Shown piece by piece: positions 8,937 through 19,206 of a stretch of 64,000 nucleotides of DNA (position 1 is its first letter; the number at the start of each line of letters is the position of its first letter). The stretch comes from Sphingomonas edaphi (GTDB taxonomy: Bacteria > Pseudomonadota > Alphaproteobacteria > Sphingomonadales > Sphingomonadaceae), in contig NZ_QXTF01000005.1 in NCBI RefSeq assembly GCF_003583725.1, forward strand, positions 49,619 to 113,618, in the 5' to 3' direction. The position numbers were made by a program, and so were the translations under genes. A model generated the notes under the pieces. That model worked only from the letters and a program-made list of their open reading frames with translations, did not search any database and was not told the DNA's origin.

Positions 8937-9571
8937 TCGGACGCCTTATCGCGCGCGATGTGCGCCGCAGCCTGTCCGGAGGGGCATGGCTTCCGGTTGC
9001 GTTCTTCCTGTTGGTGGCCACGATCGTTCCCTTTGCCGTGGGGCCGGACGCACGACTTCTCGCCCGCATCGGGGGCGGCGCTCTCTGGATTGCTGCTTTG
9101 ACCGCAGCCCTCCTGCCGATCGAGCGACTGGTCGAACCGGACCGGGCAGATGGAACCCTGGACCAGCTCACGATCATGGGCGTCTCCGAGGAAGCGGTCG
9201 CAGCGGCAAAGATCATCGGGCATTGGCTAACGTTCGGTCCGCTGCTGCTAATCGCGGCAGTGCCCGGCAGTTTCCTGGTCGGCCTGGACGGACCGGCCCT
9301 GACGCGCTGCCTTATCGCTTTGGCCATCGGCACGCCGGCGCTGGCTGCGCTTGCCGTCGGGGTCGCCGCCTTGACGGCCGGGCTAGCGCGCGCCGGGGCC
9401 CTCGCAGGACTGCTGCTGATGCCGCTTGCTGTGCCGCTGGTCATCTTCGGTGCAGCCGCAACCGGCGACGGCGAGAGTGCCGCGTTGAAGCTCGAAGCCG
9501 CAGTTGCCTTGTTGACGGTCGCTGGCGCGCCCTTCGTCGGCGGCGCGGCGATCAGGGCGTCGCGGAGCTAG
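8933..9571 (+). CDS. ccmB: Haem exporter permease CcmB
   Basis: CcmB (212 aa) is the membrane partner of CcmA. About six hydrophobic segments are visible, beginning with GAWLPVAFFLLVATIVPFAV. Family signatures include the N-terminal MIGRLIARDVRRSL, FERL-like PIERLVEPDRADGTLDQL near residue 60 and ALAVGVAALTAGLARAG in the middle. The ATG overlaps the ccmA stop. The gene ends in a 4-base tail-to-tail overlap with the minus-strand methyltransferase, where CTAG provides both stops. Confidence 0.9.
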   Translation: MIGRLIARDVRRSLSGGAWLPVAFFLLVATIVPFAVGPDARLLARIGGGALWIAALTAALLPIERLVEPDRADGTLDQLTIMGVSEEAVAAAKIIGHWLTFGPLLLIAAVPGSFLVGLDGPALTRCLIALAIGTPALAALAVGVAALTAGLARAGALAGLLLMPLAVPLVIFGAAATGDGESAALKLEAAVALLTVAGAPFVGGAAIRASRS

Positions 9572-10437
9572 TCGCGGCTCCAGCGCGCGAAGATGGCCGT
9601 CGGAAGCAGTAGGCCGCGCGCTTCCTCGCGCACAGCCATTTCGCCGCACTCGACGCGACCGCCAAGATGGGTCGTCAGCTGTGACAACAGCTCGCCGATG
9701 CTGAGTGCCGACATCCGCACCGCATAGACGGTAAGGACAAGGAAGCGGCTGTCCTGGTCGAGCAGCTTGACGCAGTTCGCAAGCAGCGGCGCAAGATGTT
9801 CCTCCAGTCGCCAGACTTCACCTTCCGGGCCACGGCCGAACTTGGGCGGGTCGAGCAGAATCCCATCGTAGCGGCGGCCTCGCCGGACCTCCCGGGCGGT
9901 GAACTTCGCGGCGTCGTCGACGATCCAGCGAATGGGCCGCTCGGCAAGACCTGACAGAGCCGCGTTGGCCCGCCCGCCCTCAACCGACTTCTTCGACGCA
10001 TCGACATGGACCAGACGCGCGCCGATGTCGGACAACAGCAGTGTGCCGACGCCGGTGTAGCCGAAGAGATTCATGATATCGGCGTCGTTGGCCCGTTCCA
10101 CCATCCAGTCCCACTGTGGCGCCATGTCGGGGAAGAAGCCAAGGTGGCGGAAGGGCGTCAGGCTAGCGTGGAAACGAACGTTGCCCCGGACCAGCGGCCA
10201 GCTCTGCGGGACGGCCCGGTGCTGGACCCAGCGGCCGCCGCCTTCTTCGTCGGAACCGGGGACGAAGGTCGCATCGGGAGCCCAAACGCTATGTTCGGGC
10301 TGCCACATCGCCTGCGGTTCCGGGCGAACGACCGTAACGGGTCCGTAACGCTCCCATTTCTGACCATTGCCGCTGTCAAGCAGCCCCCAGTCGTCCCAAG
10401 GCTCGGCGACGATGGTTTCGAGATTCCCGATGGTCAT
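9568..10437 (-). CDS. Class I SAM-dependent rRNA methyltransferase (RlmI-like)
   Basis: The 289-aa protein has a Rossmann methyltransferase fold with glycine-rich motif I in MNLFGYTGVGTLLL, an acidic motif II (LVHVDASKKSV) and the catalytic-loop segment DGILLDPPKFGRG, which matches the DPPxF motif of RlmI-type 23S rRNA cytosine-C5 methyltransferases. Unlike E. coli RlmI it has no N-terminal PUA domain; the N-terminus GQKWERYGPVTVVRPEPQ is the short-form version. Its ATG overlaps the M16 stop by 4 bases, so it is the last gene of the long minus-strand oxidase-assembly operon. The exact target is not known. Confidence 0.78.
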   Translation of the reverse strand: MTIGNLETIVAEPWDDWGLLDSGNGQKWERYGPVTVVRPEPQAMWQPEHSVWAPDATFVPGSDEEGGGRWVQHRAVPQSWPLVRGNVRFHASLTPFRHLGFFPDMAPQWDWMVERANDADIMNLFGYTGVGTLLLSDIGARLVHVDASKKSVEGGRANAALSGLAERPIRWIVDDAAKFTAREVRRGRRYDGILLDPPKFGRGPEGEVWRLEEHLAPLLANCVKLLDQDSRFLVLTVYAVRMSALSIGELLSQLTTHLGGRVECGEMAVREEARGLLLPTAIFARWSRD

Positions 10438-11660
10438 GCGGCCAGCGCGAGCTTTCCACCGATCGAGGCCATCGCGCGCGGCCCGGACAGCATCGTGGCC
10501 CCGGCGGCACGGGCGCGTCCCGCATCGACGCTGCGGAGCTCCTCCAGCATTTCGTCGACGCTCATGATCCGGCCGAAGATCTCCAGCGAGCGCGCCATCG
10601 CATCGGCTCGACCCTGCGGGGTTTCAAGCGCCATCAATATGCCCGCCTCGACCTGCGCCCGGGCGCGCTTCACCTCGGCCTCAGTAAGATCCTGCGCGGC
10701 GCGCTCGACTGTTTCACGCGCAAGATTCAGCGCCTCGGCGGCCCGCGCCTTGTCGGTCGATAGGTTAACCGCGAACATGCCGGTGTCGGCAAAGCCCTGC
10801 GTCCAGGCGTAAATGGAATAGGCAAGGCCGCGATCCTCGCGAAGCTCCTGGAAAAGGCGCGACGACATACCGCCGCCCACGGCCTGCGCGAACAGTGACA
10901 GGGAAGGCGCCTCGGGATCAGAAGCGGGCAACCCTGGCATCGCCAAGGCGAGGTGGGCTTGTTCCGCGCTGCGCCGGTCCGACCGAGTCCCACCGAGGAA
11001 TCGAGCATCAGCGATGGCGGGCGCCTCGCCGGTGGGAAGGTCGCCGAACAGCGCCTCTGCAAGCATCAGGACATGGCCAGGATCGACCTTGCCTGCTGCG
11101 GCGATGACCAGTCTGTCCGGCCGATATTGCTCTTCAAGCCAGCCGGTGCAGTCGGCGCGAGTGAAACCTCGGATGCTGGCGTCAGTGCCCAGAACCGGCC
11201 GGGCGATAGGCTGCGTGCCGAACGCTGCTTCGAACAAATGATCGTGAATCAGGTCGTCAGGCGTATCGAGGCATTCGCCAAGTTCCGACAGGATGACGAG
11301 CTTTTCCCGCTCCAGCTCCGCCTCGTCCAGCTTCGGTGCGCGAACCAGGTCGGCGATCAGTTCGAGCGCGAGGCCGACATCGGGCGCCAACGTGCGGGCA
11401 TGGAAAACGGTCTGGTCGCGCGCGGTCCAGGCGTTGAGCGAGCCGCCGACATCCTCGATCGCCTCAGCGATCGCGCGAGCGTCCCGGCCGCGCGCGCCCT
11501 TGAACACCATATGCTCGACAAGATGGGCGAGCCCGCCCTTGCCGTCCGCTTCCGACCGCGAGCCGACCCCGGCATAAAGGCCGATCGCCGCCGACTGTGC
11601 ACCCGGCATTGGATCGATAGCGACGGTTACGCCATTAGCGAGGCGAGTTAGCTCAGCCAT
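10434..11660 (-). CDS. M16 family zinc peptidase (processing-peptidase-like)
   Basis: A single-unit M16 (pitrilysin/MPP) metallopeptidase of 408 aa. The inverted zinc motif HLVEH lies at residues 46-50, with the downstream glutamate in the EREKLVILSE segment. The C-terminal half holds the family's RAYSIY-like GLAYSIYAW and the glycine-rich GGGMSSRLFQELRE. The start at 11660 (MAELTRLANG) is preferred over an upstream ATG because the extra residues are not conserved in style; it overlaps the SURF1 stop by 8 bases. Related single-unit enzymes resemble mitochondrial processing peptidase beta. No signal peptide is visible. Confidence 0.88.
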   Translation of the reverse strand: MAELTRLANGVTVAIDPMPGAQSAAIGLYAGVGSRSEADGKGGLAHLVEHMVFKGARGRDARAIAEAIEDVGGSLNAWTARDQTVFHARTLAPDVGLALELIADLVRAPKLDEAELEREKLVILSELGECLDTPDDLIHDHLFEAAFGTQPIARPVLGTDASIRGFTRADCTGWLEEQYRPDRLVIAAAGKVDPGHVLMLAEALFGDLPTGEAPAIADARFLGGTRSDRRSAEQAHLALAMPGLPASDPEAPSLSLFAQAVGGGMSSRLFQELREDRGLAYSIYAWTQGFADTGMFAVNLSTDKARAAEALNLARETVERAAQDLTEAEVKRARAQVEAGILMALETPQGRADAMARSLEIFGRIMSVDEMLEELRSVDAGRARAAGATMLSGPRAMASIGGKLALAA

Positions 11661-12249
11661 TGGCCGCCGCCTCCATTCGCCAACGGCCGCGCAGGGCAAG
11701 CAGGTAGATCACCACTGCGATAGTTGCGAACAGGAACCACTGGATAGCGTAGCTGAAATGGTTGTTGGGAATGTTGGCAGGCGAGGGCGGCGCGCTTGCC
11801 ACGAGTCCGGGTCCCGGCGTCGCAGCGACGAGCCGCATCCGGCTTTTCGAATCTGGCGCAATCAGGCCGCTGACGAGGCCGCCCTTGTAATCGCGGCCTG
11901 CATTCGGATTCTTCGACCAGCCCAGCTCGACCGCCAAGCCGGGACCTTCGGCCCCTGTCCGACAGTCGGCAATAACCAAGTAGCCAGGCTCGCCACGAAC
12001 GTTCTGACCCGCAGCGGTGCGGAAGCCGACCACCTGCAGGCAATTGCCGGTCGCGTTGCGGAAAAGCGGCGGCTCCTTCGGGGGAACGACTGGCCAGCCC
12101 ATTGGCGGCTGTCCGGCGGCGGCGGCATAGCTAGCCAGCAGCGCGTCCTTCTCCGCCTTGCGCTGCAGCTGCCAGATGCCGAGCCCAATCATCGTAGCGA
12201 CGGCGAGCGCGACCAGGATGGTCGGGATGATGGGAAGCTTGCGTCTCAT
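11653..12249 (-). CDS. SURF1 family cytochrome oxidase assembly protein
   Basis: SURF1 proteins help insert haem a into subunit I of aa3 oxidases. The 198-aa protein has the diagnostic two-helix topology: an N-terminal helix (PTILVALAVATMIGLGIWQLQ) ending in the conserved GxWQLxRKxEK, and a C-terminal helix preceded by NNHFSYAIQWF. The chosen ATG at 12249 overlaps the DUF983 stop in ATGA. The family's periplasmic loop lies between the helices. Location directly after ctaE and DUF983 agrees with the assignment. Confidence 0.92.
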   Translation of the reverse strand: MRRKLPIIPTILVALAVATMIGLGIWQLQRKAEKDALLASYAAAAGQPPMGWPVVPPKEPPLFRNATGNCLQVVGFRTAAGQNVRGEPGYLVIADCRTGAEGPGLAVELGWSKNPNAGRDYKGGLVSGLIAPDSKSRMRLVAATPGPGLVASAPPSPANIPNNHFSYAIQWFLFATIAVVIYLLALRGRWRMEAAANG

Positions 12250-12623
12250 CTGACGATCCGTCCTTCCCGCGCATGGTGGACATATTCCTGGTAGATGAGT
12301 GCGGCCTTGCCCAGCCGGAGACCGTAGAGCGTGAGGCCGAGGCCGATCGGCATCCATACGAGGTGAACCCACCACGGTGGGCTTACACCCTGGTCCAGGA
12401 CAATGGCGCCGACTGCGACGATCGCGCCGACGATCAGGATCAGGAACGCCGCCGGCCCGTCACCGACGTTGAACCTATCGAAATCGAGGTCGCATGCGCG
12501 GCAGCGGGATGCGAAGCGGGCGAGGCCCGCGAACAGCGTCCTCGCCCCGCATCGGGGGCACAGGCCCCCGGAAGTCGCCGCCGCCAGTGACGGCGCGGCG
12601 CCGGTCACCGGCGCCCCGCCCAT
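12246..12623 (-). CDS. DUF983 membrane protein with zinc-ribbon head
   Basis: The 125-aa protein has an N-terminal CPRCG ... CRACD pair of Cys motifs (residues about 21-46) that should form a zinc ribbon, then DFDRFNVGDGPAAFLI and two transmembrane helices, ending in a short cytoplasmic tail. DUF983 proteins are regular members of alphaproteobacterial cta operons, between subunit III and SURF1, and are thought to act in oxidase assembly; the molecular function is unknown. The ATG at 12623 overlaps the ctaE stop and its own stop overlaps SURF1. Confidence 0.88.
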   Translation of the reverse strand: MGGAPVTGAAPSLAAATSGGLCPRCGARTLFAGLARFASRCRACDLDFDRFNVGDGPAAFLILIVGAIVAVGAIVLDQGVSPPWWVHLVWMPIGLGLTLYGLRLGKAALIYQEYVHHAREGRIVR

Positions 12624-13477
12624 CAGCCGTGCATCGGCGCGCCCCAGCCGCCCCAGATGTAGATGGAGACGAACAGGAACAGCCACACCACGTCGACGAA
12701 GTGCCAGTACCAGGCCGCCGCTTCAAAGCCGAAATGCTGCTTCGGCGTGAAGTCGCCCTTGTAGGTGCGAACGAGGCAGACGGCGAGGAAGATGGTTCCG
12801 ACGATCACATGGAAGCCGTGGAAACCGGTCGCCATGAAGAAGGTCGCACCGTAAATATTGCCTTTGAAGGCGAACGGGGCGTGGATGTATTCATAAGCCT
12901 GAATCGCGGTGAACAGCAGGCCGAGCAGGATGGTGCACCATAGGCCCTTCTTAAGGCCGTCGCGATCGCCGTGAATCAGCGCATGATGCGCCCAGGTCAC
13001 CGTGGTGCCGGAGCAGAGCAGGATGAGGGTGTTGAGAAGCGGGAAGCCGAACGGATCAAGCACTTCGATGCCGTGCATCGGCCAGGTCGCCGCCGTCGCA
13101 GCATCAGCGATCGGCTGCGCAGCTCCATCGACCCATTCGACCGGAGCCGGGAACAAAGCAGCGGCGAAAAAGGCCCAGAACCACGCAACGAAGAACATGA
13201 CTTCGGACGCAATGAAGAGGATCATCCCGTAGCGTAGGTGCAGCGACACGACCGGCGTGTGATGTCCTTCGTTCGCTTCCTTGACAGTGTTCGACCACCA
13301 GCTGAACATCGTGACCAGGACCATCGCCAAGCCGGCGAAGCCCACAAACTTGCCGTAGGGATTGTCGTGCATCCACATGACCAGCCCGCCGAATAACGCG
13401 AAGGCGGAGAAAGAGCCGATGATCGGCCAAGGGTCGGGCGGAAGGATGTGATAGTCGTGATTCTTCGTCGCGGCCAT
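12623..13477 (-). CDS. ctaE: Cytochrome c oxidase subunit III
   Basis: Subunit III (284 aa) stabilises the aa3 oxidase core and supports proton uptake. The N-terminus HDYHILPPDPWPIIGS is characteristic. Seven membrane helices are visible, including SEVMFFVAWFWAFFAAALFP, the segment with the conserved glutamate, and TGFHGFHVIVGTIFL. The C-terminus FVDVVWLFLFVSIYIWG is standard. It follows ctaG by 30 bases and overlaps DUF983 at its stop. Confidence 0.97.
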   Translation of the reverse strand: MAATKNHDYHILPPDPWPIIGSFSAFALFGGLVMWMHDNPYGKFVGFAGLAMVLVTMFSWWSNTVKEANEGHHTPVVSLHLRYGMILFIASEVMFFVAWFWAFFAAALFPAPVEWVDGAAQPIADAATAATWPMHGIEVLDPFGFPLLNTLILLCSGTTVTWAHHALIHGDRDGLKKGLWCTILLGLLFTAIQAYEYIHAPFAFKGNIYGATFFMATGFHGFHVIVGTIFLAVCLVRTYKGDFTPKQHFGFEAAAWYWHFVDVVWLFLFVSIYIWGGWGAPMHG

Positions 13478-13507
13478 GGATGCGTTCCTGTTTGACTGAT
13501 TGCGGCT

Positions 13508-14053
13508 CTAGCGGCCACTTTCCGGATTTTCCACCGGATAAAATGTGTAGCTCAACGTGATCTCGTCGATGCCCTTGGTGTCGGGATCTTCGCGCAACTT
13601 GGGATCAACGAAGAACGTGACGGGCATCCGCACGCTTTCGCCCGGTTTCAGCGTCTGTTCTGTGAAGCAGAAACATTCAATCTTGCTGAAATACGGTCCG
13701 GCTTGCGTCGGAGTGACGTTAAAGGTCGCGCTCCCCACCGTTGTTCGCGCCGTATAGTTGGTCGCGCGGTAATAAATGACCGTGCGCGCACCGGGATGGA
13801 TGCGGACAGTTTCCTGTTCGGGTTCAAACTTCCACGGTAGGCGCGGGTCAATATTGGCGTCGAACCGCACGCCGATCTGGCCCGCCACAGCGCCCGGCGC
13901 GGCGTCGGCCTTCTGCGTTGTGCCGCCAAAGCCGGTCACCTGGCAGAAAACGCGATAGAGCGGCACCGAGGCGAAGGCGAGGCCGAGCATCGCCAACCCG
14001 AACAAGGCCGCTCGGATGCCGACGGTGCGGTTCTTCTCCGCAATGCTGGTCAT
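13508..14053 (-). CDS. ctaG: Cytochrome c oxidase assembly protein CtaG (Cox11)
   Basis: CtaG/Cox11 is a membrane-anchored copper chaperone that delivers copper to the CuB site of subunit I. The 181-aa protein starts with a single helix (AALFGLAMLGLAFASVPLYR), followed by the conserved FCQVTGFGGTTQ and the copper-binding CFCF motif in KIECFCFTEQ. The C-terminus has the normal ITLSYTFYP. The ATG overlaps the stop of the upstream small gene in ATGA. Confidence 0.95.
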   Translation of the reverse strand: MTSIAEKNRTVGIRAALFGLAMLGLAFASVPLYRVFCQVTGFGGTTQKADAAPGAVAGQIGVRFDANIDPRLPWKFEPEQETVRIHPGARTVIYYRATNYTARTTVGSATFNVTPTQAGPYFSKIECFCFTEQTLKPGESVRMPVTFFVDPKLREDPDTKGIDEITLSYTFYPVENPESGR

Positions 14054-14181
14054 TGGTTCACTGTCATCTTGGCGATGGTGATGGCGAACATCAGCACCAC
14101 GAACAGGCCGAGCAGAATGGCCATAACGCGCGCCCGGTCGCGCTGCCGCCTGCGGATCAGCTCATCTTCTTCGCGCATCAT
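14050..14181 (-). CDS. Small single-helix protein of the cta operon (CoxF-like)
   Basis: A 43-aa protein with a charged cytoplasmic start ([19 protein letters not shown]) followed by one transmembrane helix ([19 protein letters not shown]). Small proteins of this layout occur in alphaproteobacterial oxidase operons at this position, between ctaB and ctaG, and are often named CoxF. Both ends overlap neighbours (ATGATG with the ctaB stop; ATGA with ctaG), which strongly supports translation. The function is unknown. Confidence 0.8.
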   Translation of the reverse strand: MMREEDELIRRRQRDRARVMAILLGLFVVLMFAITIAKMTVNQ

Positions 14182-15089
14182 ACCAACACCTTGGCGTCGA
14201 TTACCAGCGCGCCGAAGATGGCGAACAGGTAGAGAATGGAAAAACCGAACAGCCGCTTTTCTGGCTTCATCTCCTTGGGCTCTCTCGCCTTGTTCGCCAG
14301 CACCGCGAGCGATAGCGCGAGGAAGATGACATTGAGCACGACCGATGCGATGCCGTAGATCCAGCCGGTCAGGCCCATCACCCATGGTGCAATAGCGGCG
14401 GCGATCATCGGCAGCGTATAGAGCGCGATCTGGCGACGGGTGTTGGTAATGCCCGCGACGACCGGCAGCATCGGCACACCGGCATTGGCATAGTCAGTCC
14501 GGACGAAAAGGCTGAGCGCCCAGAAGTGCGGCGGTGTCCACAGAAAGATGATGGCGAACAGCAGCACGGGAAGCGCGCTGATCTGGCCCGTCGCCGCGAT
14601 CCAGCCGATCAGCGGCGGGAAAGCGCCGGCCGCGCCGCCGATGACGATGTTTTGCGCGGTCCGGCGCTTCAGCCAGACGGTGTAGACGATGACGTAGAAC
14701 AGGATTGAAATCGCGAGGATGGCCGCCGCCAGGTGATTGGCGGCAAGGTCCATCAGGATGACCGAGAAAACGCTTAGGCCCACGCCAAAGTGAAGCGCGG
14801 TCTGCCGTGTCATCCGCCCGGCAGGAAGCGGACGCGAGGCGGTGCGCTTCATCTTCGCGTCGAGGTCCGCCTCATACCATTGGTTGAGCGCGCCCGCAGC
14901 GCCGGCGCCGAGCGCGATGCACAGGACAGCAGTGAAGCCCAGCACTGGATGAACCGGCACCGGCGCTGCCAGCAGGCCGCACAGGCCAGTGAAAACCACC
15001 AAGCTCATCACGCGCGGCTTCGTCAGCGCGAACAGGTCGCGCGGCGAAGCGGGGAGGTAGTGGGTTGCAGGCAAAGGCAGGCTAGTCAC
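14178..15089 (-). CDS. ctaB: Protohaem IX farnesyltransferase (haem O synthase)
   Basis: CtaB (303 aa) farnesylates haem b to haem o, the precursor of haem a for the oxidase encoded here. The UbiA-type polyprenyl-diphosphate site [20 protein letters not shown] lies near residue 90, and the second region [22 protein letters not shown] follows mid-protein. About nine membrane helices can be traced. It is the first gene of this minus-strand run; the CoxF-like gene overlaps its stop. Confidence 0.96.
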   Translation of the reverse strand: MTSLPLPATHYLPASPRDLFALTKPRVMSLVVFTGLCGLLAAPVPVHPVLGFTAVLCIALGAGAAGALNQWYEADLDAKMKRTASRPLPAGRMTRQTALHFGVGLSVFSVILMDLAANHLAAAILAISILFYVIVYTVWLKRRTAQNIVIGGAAGAFPPLIGWIAATGQISALPVLLFAIIFLWTPPHFWALSLFVRTDYANAGVPMLPVVAGITNTRRQIALYTLPMIAAAIAPWVMGLTGWIYGIASVVLNVIFLALSLAVLANKAREPKEMKPEKRLFGFSILYLFAIFGALVIDAKVLV

Positions 15090-15170
15090 GGACGGGGCCT
15101 ATAAGGCGTTGGCGCGGACAGGAAAAGGGCGGGCAGTGGCGGTTCAGAATTTGCGCGCTAGGCTGCACCC

Positions 15171-15791
15171 ATGCGTATCCGAATCATGCTTGCCGTTTTG
15201 ATGACCGCCGTCGCCGCCCCCGCCCTTTCCCAGACGCCCGGCGCGGCCCCTGCCCCCGCACCTGCGGCGGTCGAGGACCTTGTGACAGTCGAGTTGGACA
15301 CGATTGCCGGACGGATCGTCATTGCGCTGGATAAGGGGCACGCGCCGCTGACCACGGCCAATTTCCTGAAATATGTTACTGGCGGCAAGTATGATGGCGA
15401 GAGCATCTATCGCGCGATGAAATACGGCGACACGGGTGGGCTCGTCCAAGGTGGCATCACCTCGGACGCGCGCAAGCTGCTCCCCGCCGTCGCGCACGAA
15501 TCAACCGCCACGACGGGCCTTAAACATGTGCGCGGCGCGATTTCAATGGCGAGCCAGGGGCCAGGGACTGCGCAGGCCGACTTCTTCATCCTTACGACCG
15601 ACATCCCGGGCTTGGACGCAAATGGCGCGGACCAGGGCTTTGCCGTATTTGGCAAGGTGGTCGAGGGGATGGATGTCGTCGATCGAATTCTCGCCTCGCC
15701 CGTGTCCGCGACGAAGGGCGAAGGCTCGATGAAGGGCGAGATGCTCGAGCCGGCGGTAAAAATCTTGAAGGCAGCTCGGGTGGATCAATAA
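15171..15791 (+). CDS. Periplasmic cyclophilin-type peptidyl-prolyl isomerase
   Basis: The 206-aa protein begins with a Sec signal (RIRIMLAVLMTAVAAPALS) and an Ala/Pro linker, then a cyclophilin domain: TVELDTIAGRIVIALDKGHAPLT at its start, RGAISMASQGPGTAQADFFI in the centre, and GFAVFGKVVEGMDVVDRI toward the end. It probably assists folding of exported proteins. It sits between the convergent and divergent cta blocks but on the opposite strand, so a link to oxidase assembly is only positional. The C-terminus overlaps the untranslated end of a frameshifted minus-strand reading frame. Confidence 0.9.
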   Translation: MRIRIMLAVLMTAVAAPALSQTPGAAPAPAPAAVEDLVTVELDTIAGRIVIALDKGHAPLTTANFLKYVTGGKYDGESIYRAMKYGDTGGLVQGGITSDARKLLPAVAHESTATTGLKHVRGAISMASQGPGTAQADFFILTTDIPGLDANGADQGFAVFGKVVEGMDVVDRILASPVSATKGEGSMKGEMLEPAVKILKAARVDQ

Positions 15792-16042
15792 GCAGGGCCG
15801 TTTTCGCCTCGCCATCAACCACCAACGCAAGACGAGGCCGGCCATCATTCCCGCGAGCGTCGCAGCGTTCAGAATCGTTGGCGGATTGACCGACCAAGCA
15901 TTCCAGATCTTTCCGGCAGCATAGCCGAGCGCAACGCAGAATGAGGCAGTGCCGGGCAGGCTATGCACCGTGAGATGGCCCACGTTCAGCTGGGCAAAGC
16001 CGGCTATGACCAATGCGCCAGGAGCGCGAACACAAAGTGCAT
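15785..16042 (-). pseudogene. Frameshifted small membrane protein ORF
   Basis: An ATG at 16042, preceded by GGAGGA about 9 bases upstream, encodes MHFVFALLA and then runs into TAG after 12 codons. In the neighbouring frame the peptide continues as ALVIAGFAQLNVGHLTVHSL, with a second hydrophobic stretch near TILNAATLAGMMAGLVLRWW and a basic end MARRKR. Adding one G around 16014 would join these into one protein of roughly 85-90 aa with two membrane helices. I read this as a single-base deletion, either a real pseudogene or a sequencing error. The 3' end is not defined and would reach the ppi stop. The family is not recognised. Confidence 0.45.
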
Positions 16043-16201
16043 CTGTTATCCTCCACGCGATCCGGCCCGCGGAGATAGATGGACAGCGGCGCATGGCGCA
16101 AACTGACGAACCCCCTAGGCCCGTCTTGGTTTAATTCCGTGAAGTCGGCGAAGCTTGGCGGTGCCGTGCCGCCGGCCGCATCTCTGCTGCCCTATAAATA
16201 A

Positions 16202-16227
16202 GGGCCAGGATCTTTCGATCCCAGCCC
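16202..16227 (-). terminator. Intrinsic terminator after ctaD
   Basis: On the minus strand GGGCTGGGATC and GATCCTGGCCC form an 11-bp stem (two G-T wobbles) closed by a GAAA tetraloop, followed by TTATTT. It lies 22 bases past the ctaD stop. Confidence 0.8.
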
Positions 16228-16249
16228 CTAGTTATCAGTGCCTCGATCT

Positions 16250-17959
<1,710 letters not shown>

Positions 17960-19027
17960 TTAATTCTGGGCCGTCGCGGCCTGATTGGTGGCCGGCGCTG
18001 GCGCCGCGGCATTGTCGGCTGCCGAGGCAGCGGCGGCTTCAACCGGCGCGGCGGCCGGAGTCGCTTCGGCGGCGGGCTGAGCACCCTTGGGCAAGCCGCC
18101 CTTCGAAGCGAGCCAGGCATTGAAGGTGGCTTCCGGAACGACTTCGACCGCGATCGGCATGTAGCCGTGACGCGCGCCGCAAAGTTCGCTGCATTGACCG
18201 AAATAGACGCCCGGACGATCAACCTTCACCCAAGTCTCATTGAGGCGGCCCGGGTTGGCGTCGATCTTGGTCCAGAAGGCGGGAATCGCGAACGCGTGGA
18301 TCACGTCATTCGAGGTGACGATAAACTTCACCACCTTGCCGGCGGGAATAACGATGCGCTCATCAACCGCGAGCAGCGGCGGGCCGTCGGCTTCGGTGCG
18401 ATAGCGCTCGCCCGGCTTCACGTCCTTCTGCTCCTTGAGCATGTTAGAGACGATCTCGAACCCGCCATTGTCCGGATACTGATAGGTCCAATACCACTGG
18501 TTGCCGATCACTTTAATCGTCACGTCGGCGGGCGGCGGGCTGTACTGCGCGCGGATCAGGCGGATCGAGGGGATCGCGATGGCGACCAGGATCAGCACTG
18601 GAACGAGCGTCCAGACGACCTCGATCATCGTGTTGTGACTGGTGCGCGACGGCGTCGGGTTCGCGCCGCGGCGATAACGGACAATCGTGTAGCCAAGGAG
18701 CAGCAGGACGAAAATGCTGATCGCAATGCACATCCAGAGCAGCGGGCCGTTGTGGAAGTCGGCGGCCTGCTGGCCAACCGCGGTTACCTGATCCTGCAGG
18801 CCCTTGCGGCCATCGGGAACGCCGATGCCGGGCGTCGGCGCGGCATAATCGATCGCCGGGGCGGGCGCAGCCGCGGAGGCATCGGCCGGGGTGGGCGTGG
18901 CGGCGGGAGCAGCAGCCTCGGTCGCGGGGGCAGCTTGCGGCTGCGCGGCCGGCGGTGTCTGGGCACTTGCGCCCACTGGAGTAAGGCCGGCTGCCGCCAG
19001 GGCGATCGCCCATCCCATCAATTTCAT
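17960..19027 (-). CDS. ctaC: Cytochrome c oxidase subunit II
   Basis: CtaC (about 355 aa) carries the CuA electron entry site. After a signal peptide (MGWAIALAAAGLTPVGASA) comes an Ala/Pro-rich linker of about 40 residues, two membrane helices, and a cupredoxin domain with VIHAFAIPAFWTKIDANPGR and the CuA ligands in GQCSELCGARHGYMP. The C-terminus is another Ala/Pro-rich tail of about 45 residues, longer than usual, and no haem c CxxCH is present. CuA ligands indicate cytochrome c rather than quinol as donor. I chose ATG 19027; a GTG two codons upstream (19033) is possible. The gene is divergent from pyrE. Confidence 0.96.
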   Translation of the reverse strand: MKLMGWAIALAAAGLTPVGASAQTPPAAQPQAAPATEAAAPAATPTPADASAAAPAPAIDYAAPTPGIGVPDGRKGLQDQVTAVGQQAADFHNGPLLWMCIAISIFVLLLLGYTIVRYRRGANPTPSRTSHNTMIEVVWTLVPVLILVAIAIPSIRLIRAQYSPPPADVTIKVIGNQWYWTYQYPDNGGFEIVSNMLKEQKDVKPGERYRTEADGPPLLAVDERIVIPAGKVVKFIVTSNDVIHAFAIPAFWTKIDANPGRLNETWVKVDRPGVYFGQCSELCGARHGYMPIAVEVVPEATFNAWLASKGGLPKGAQPAAEATPAAAPVEAAAASAADNAAAPAPATNQAATAQN

Positions 19028-19120
19028 CGTCACCCCGATCGCTTCGGTTGCAAAGAAGGCCCCGCCGGATGCGGCAGGCCCGAAATTGGCGGCCTTATAG
19101 GCGGGACATTCTCGTCCCTC

Positions 19121-19141
19121 AAGCGCCGCGTCGGCGCTTTT
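19121..19141 (+). other. Terminator-like hairpin in the pyrE leader
   Basis: AAGCGCCG and CGGCGCTT form an 8-bp stem with a 3-base loop, followed by only two more T residues. A weaker hairpin GGGAC/GTCCC at 19103-19118 precedes it. It lies between the divergent ctaC and pyrE starts, 66 bases ahead of pyrE, and could be an attenuator or simply a compact structure; the T run is short. Confidence 0.3.
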
Positions 19142-19206
19142 CCGCCGCCGGTTGCGAGCGTCGCCGCCGAGGCCTATTTCGGGCGCAAGATCTAAGGAGC
19201 ATCTGC

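Noticed and set aside
7799..9223. A long minus-strand frame across the tRNA-Ser, zincin, ccmA and ccmB
   Set aside because: It reads through the tRNA and well-supported genes and has no family resemblance.
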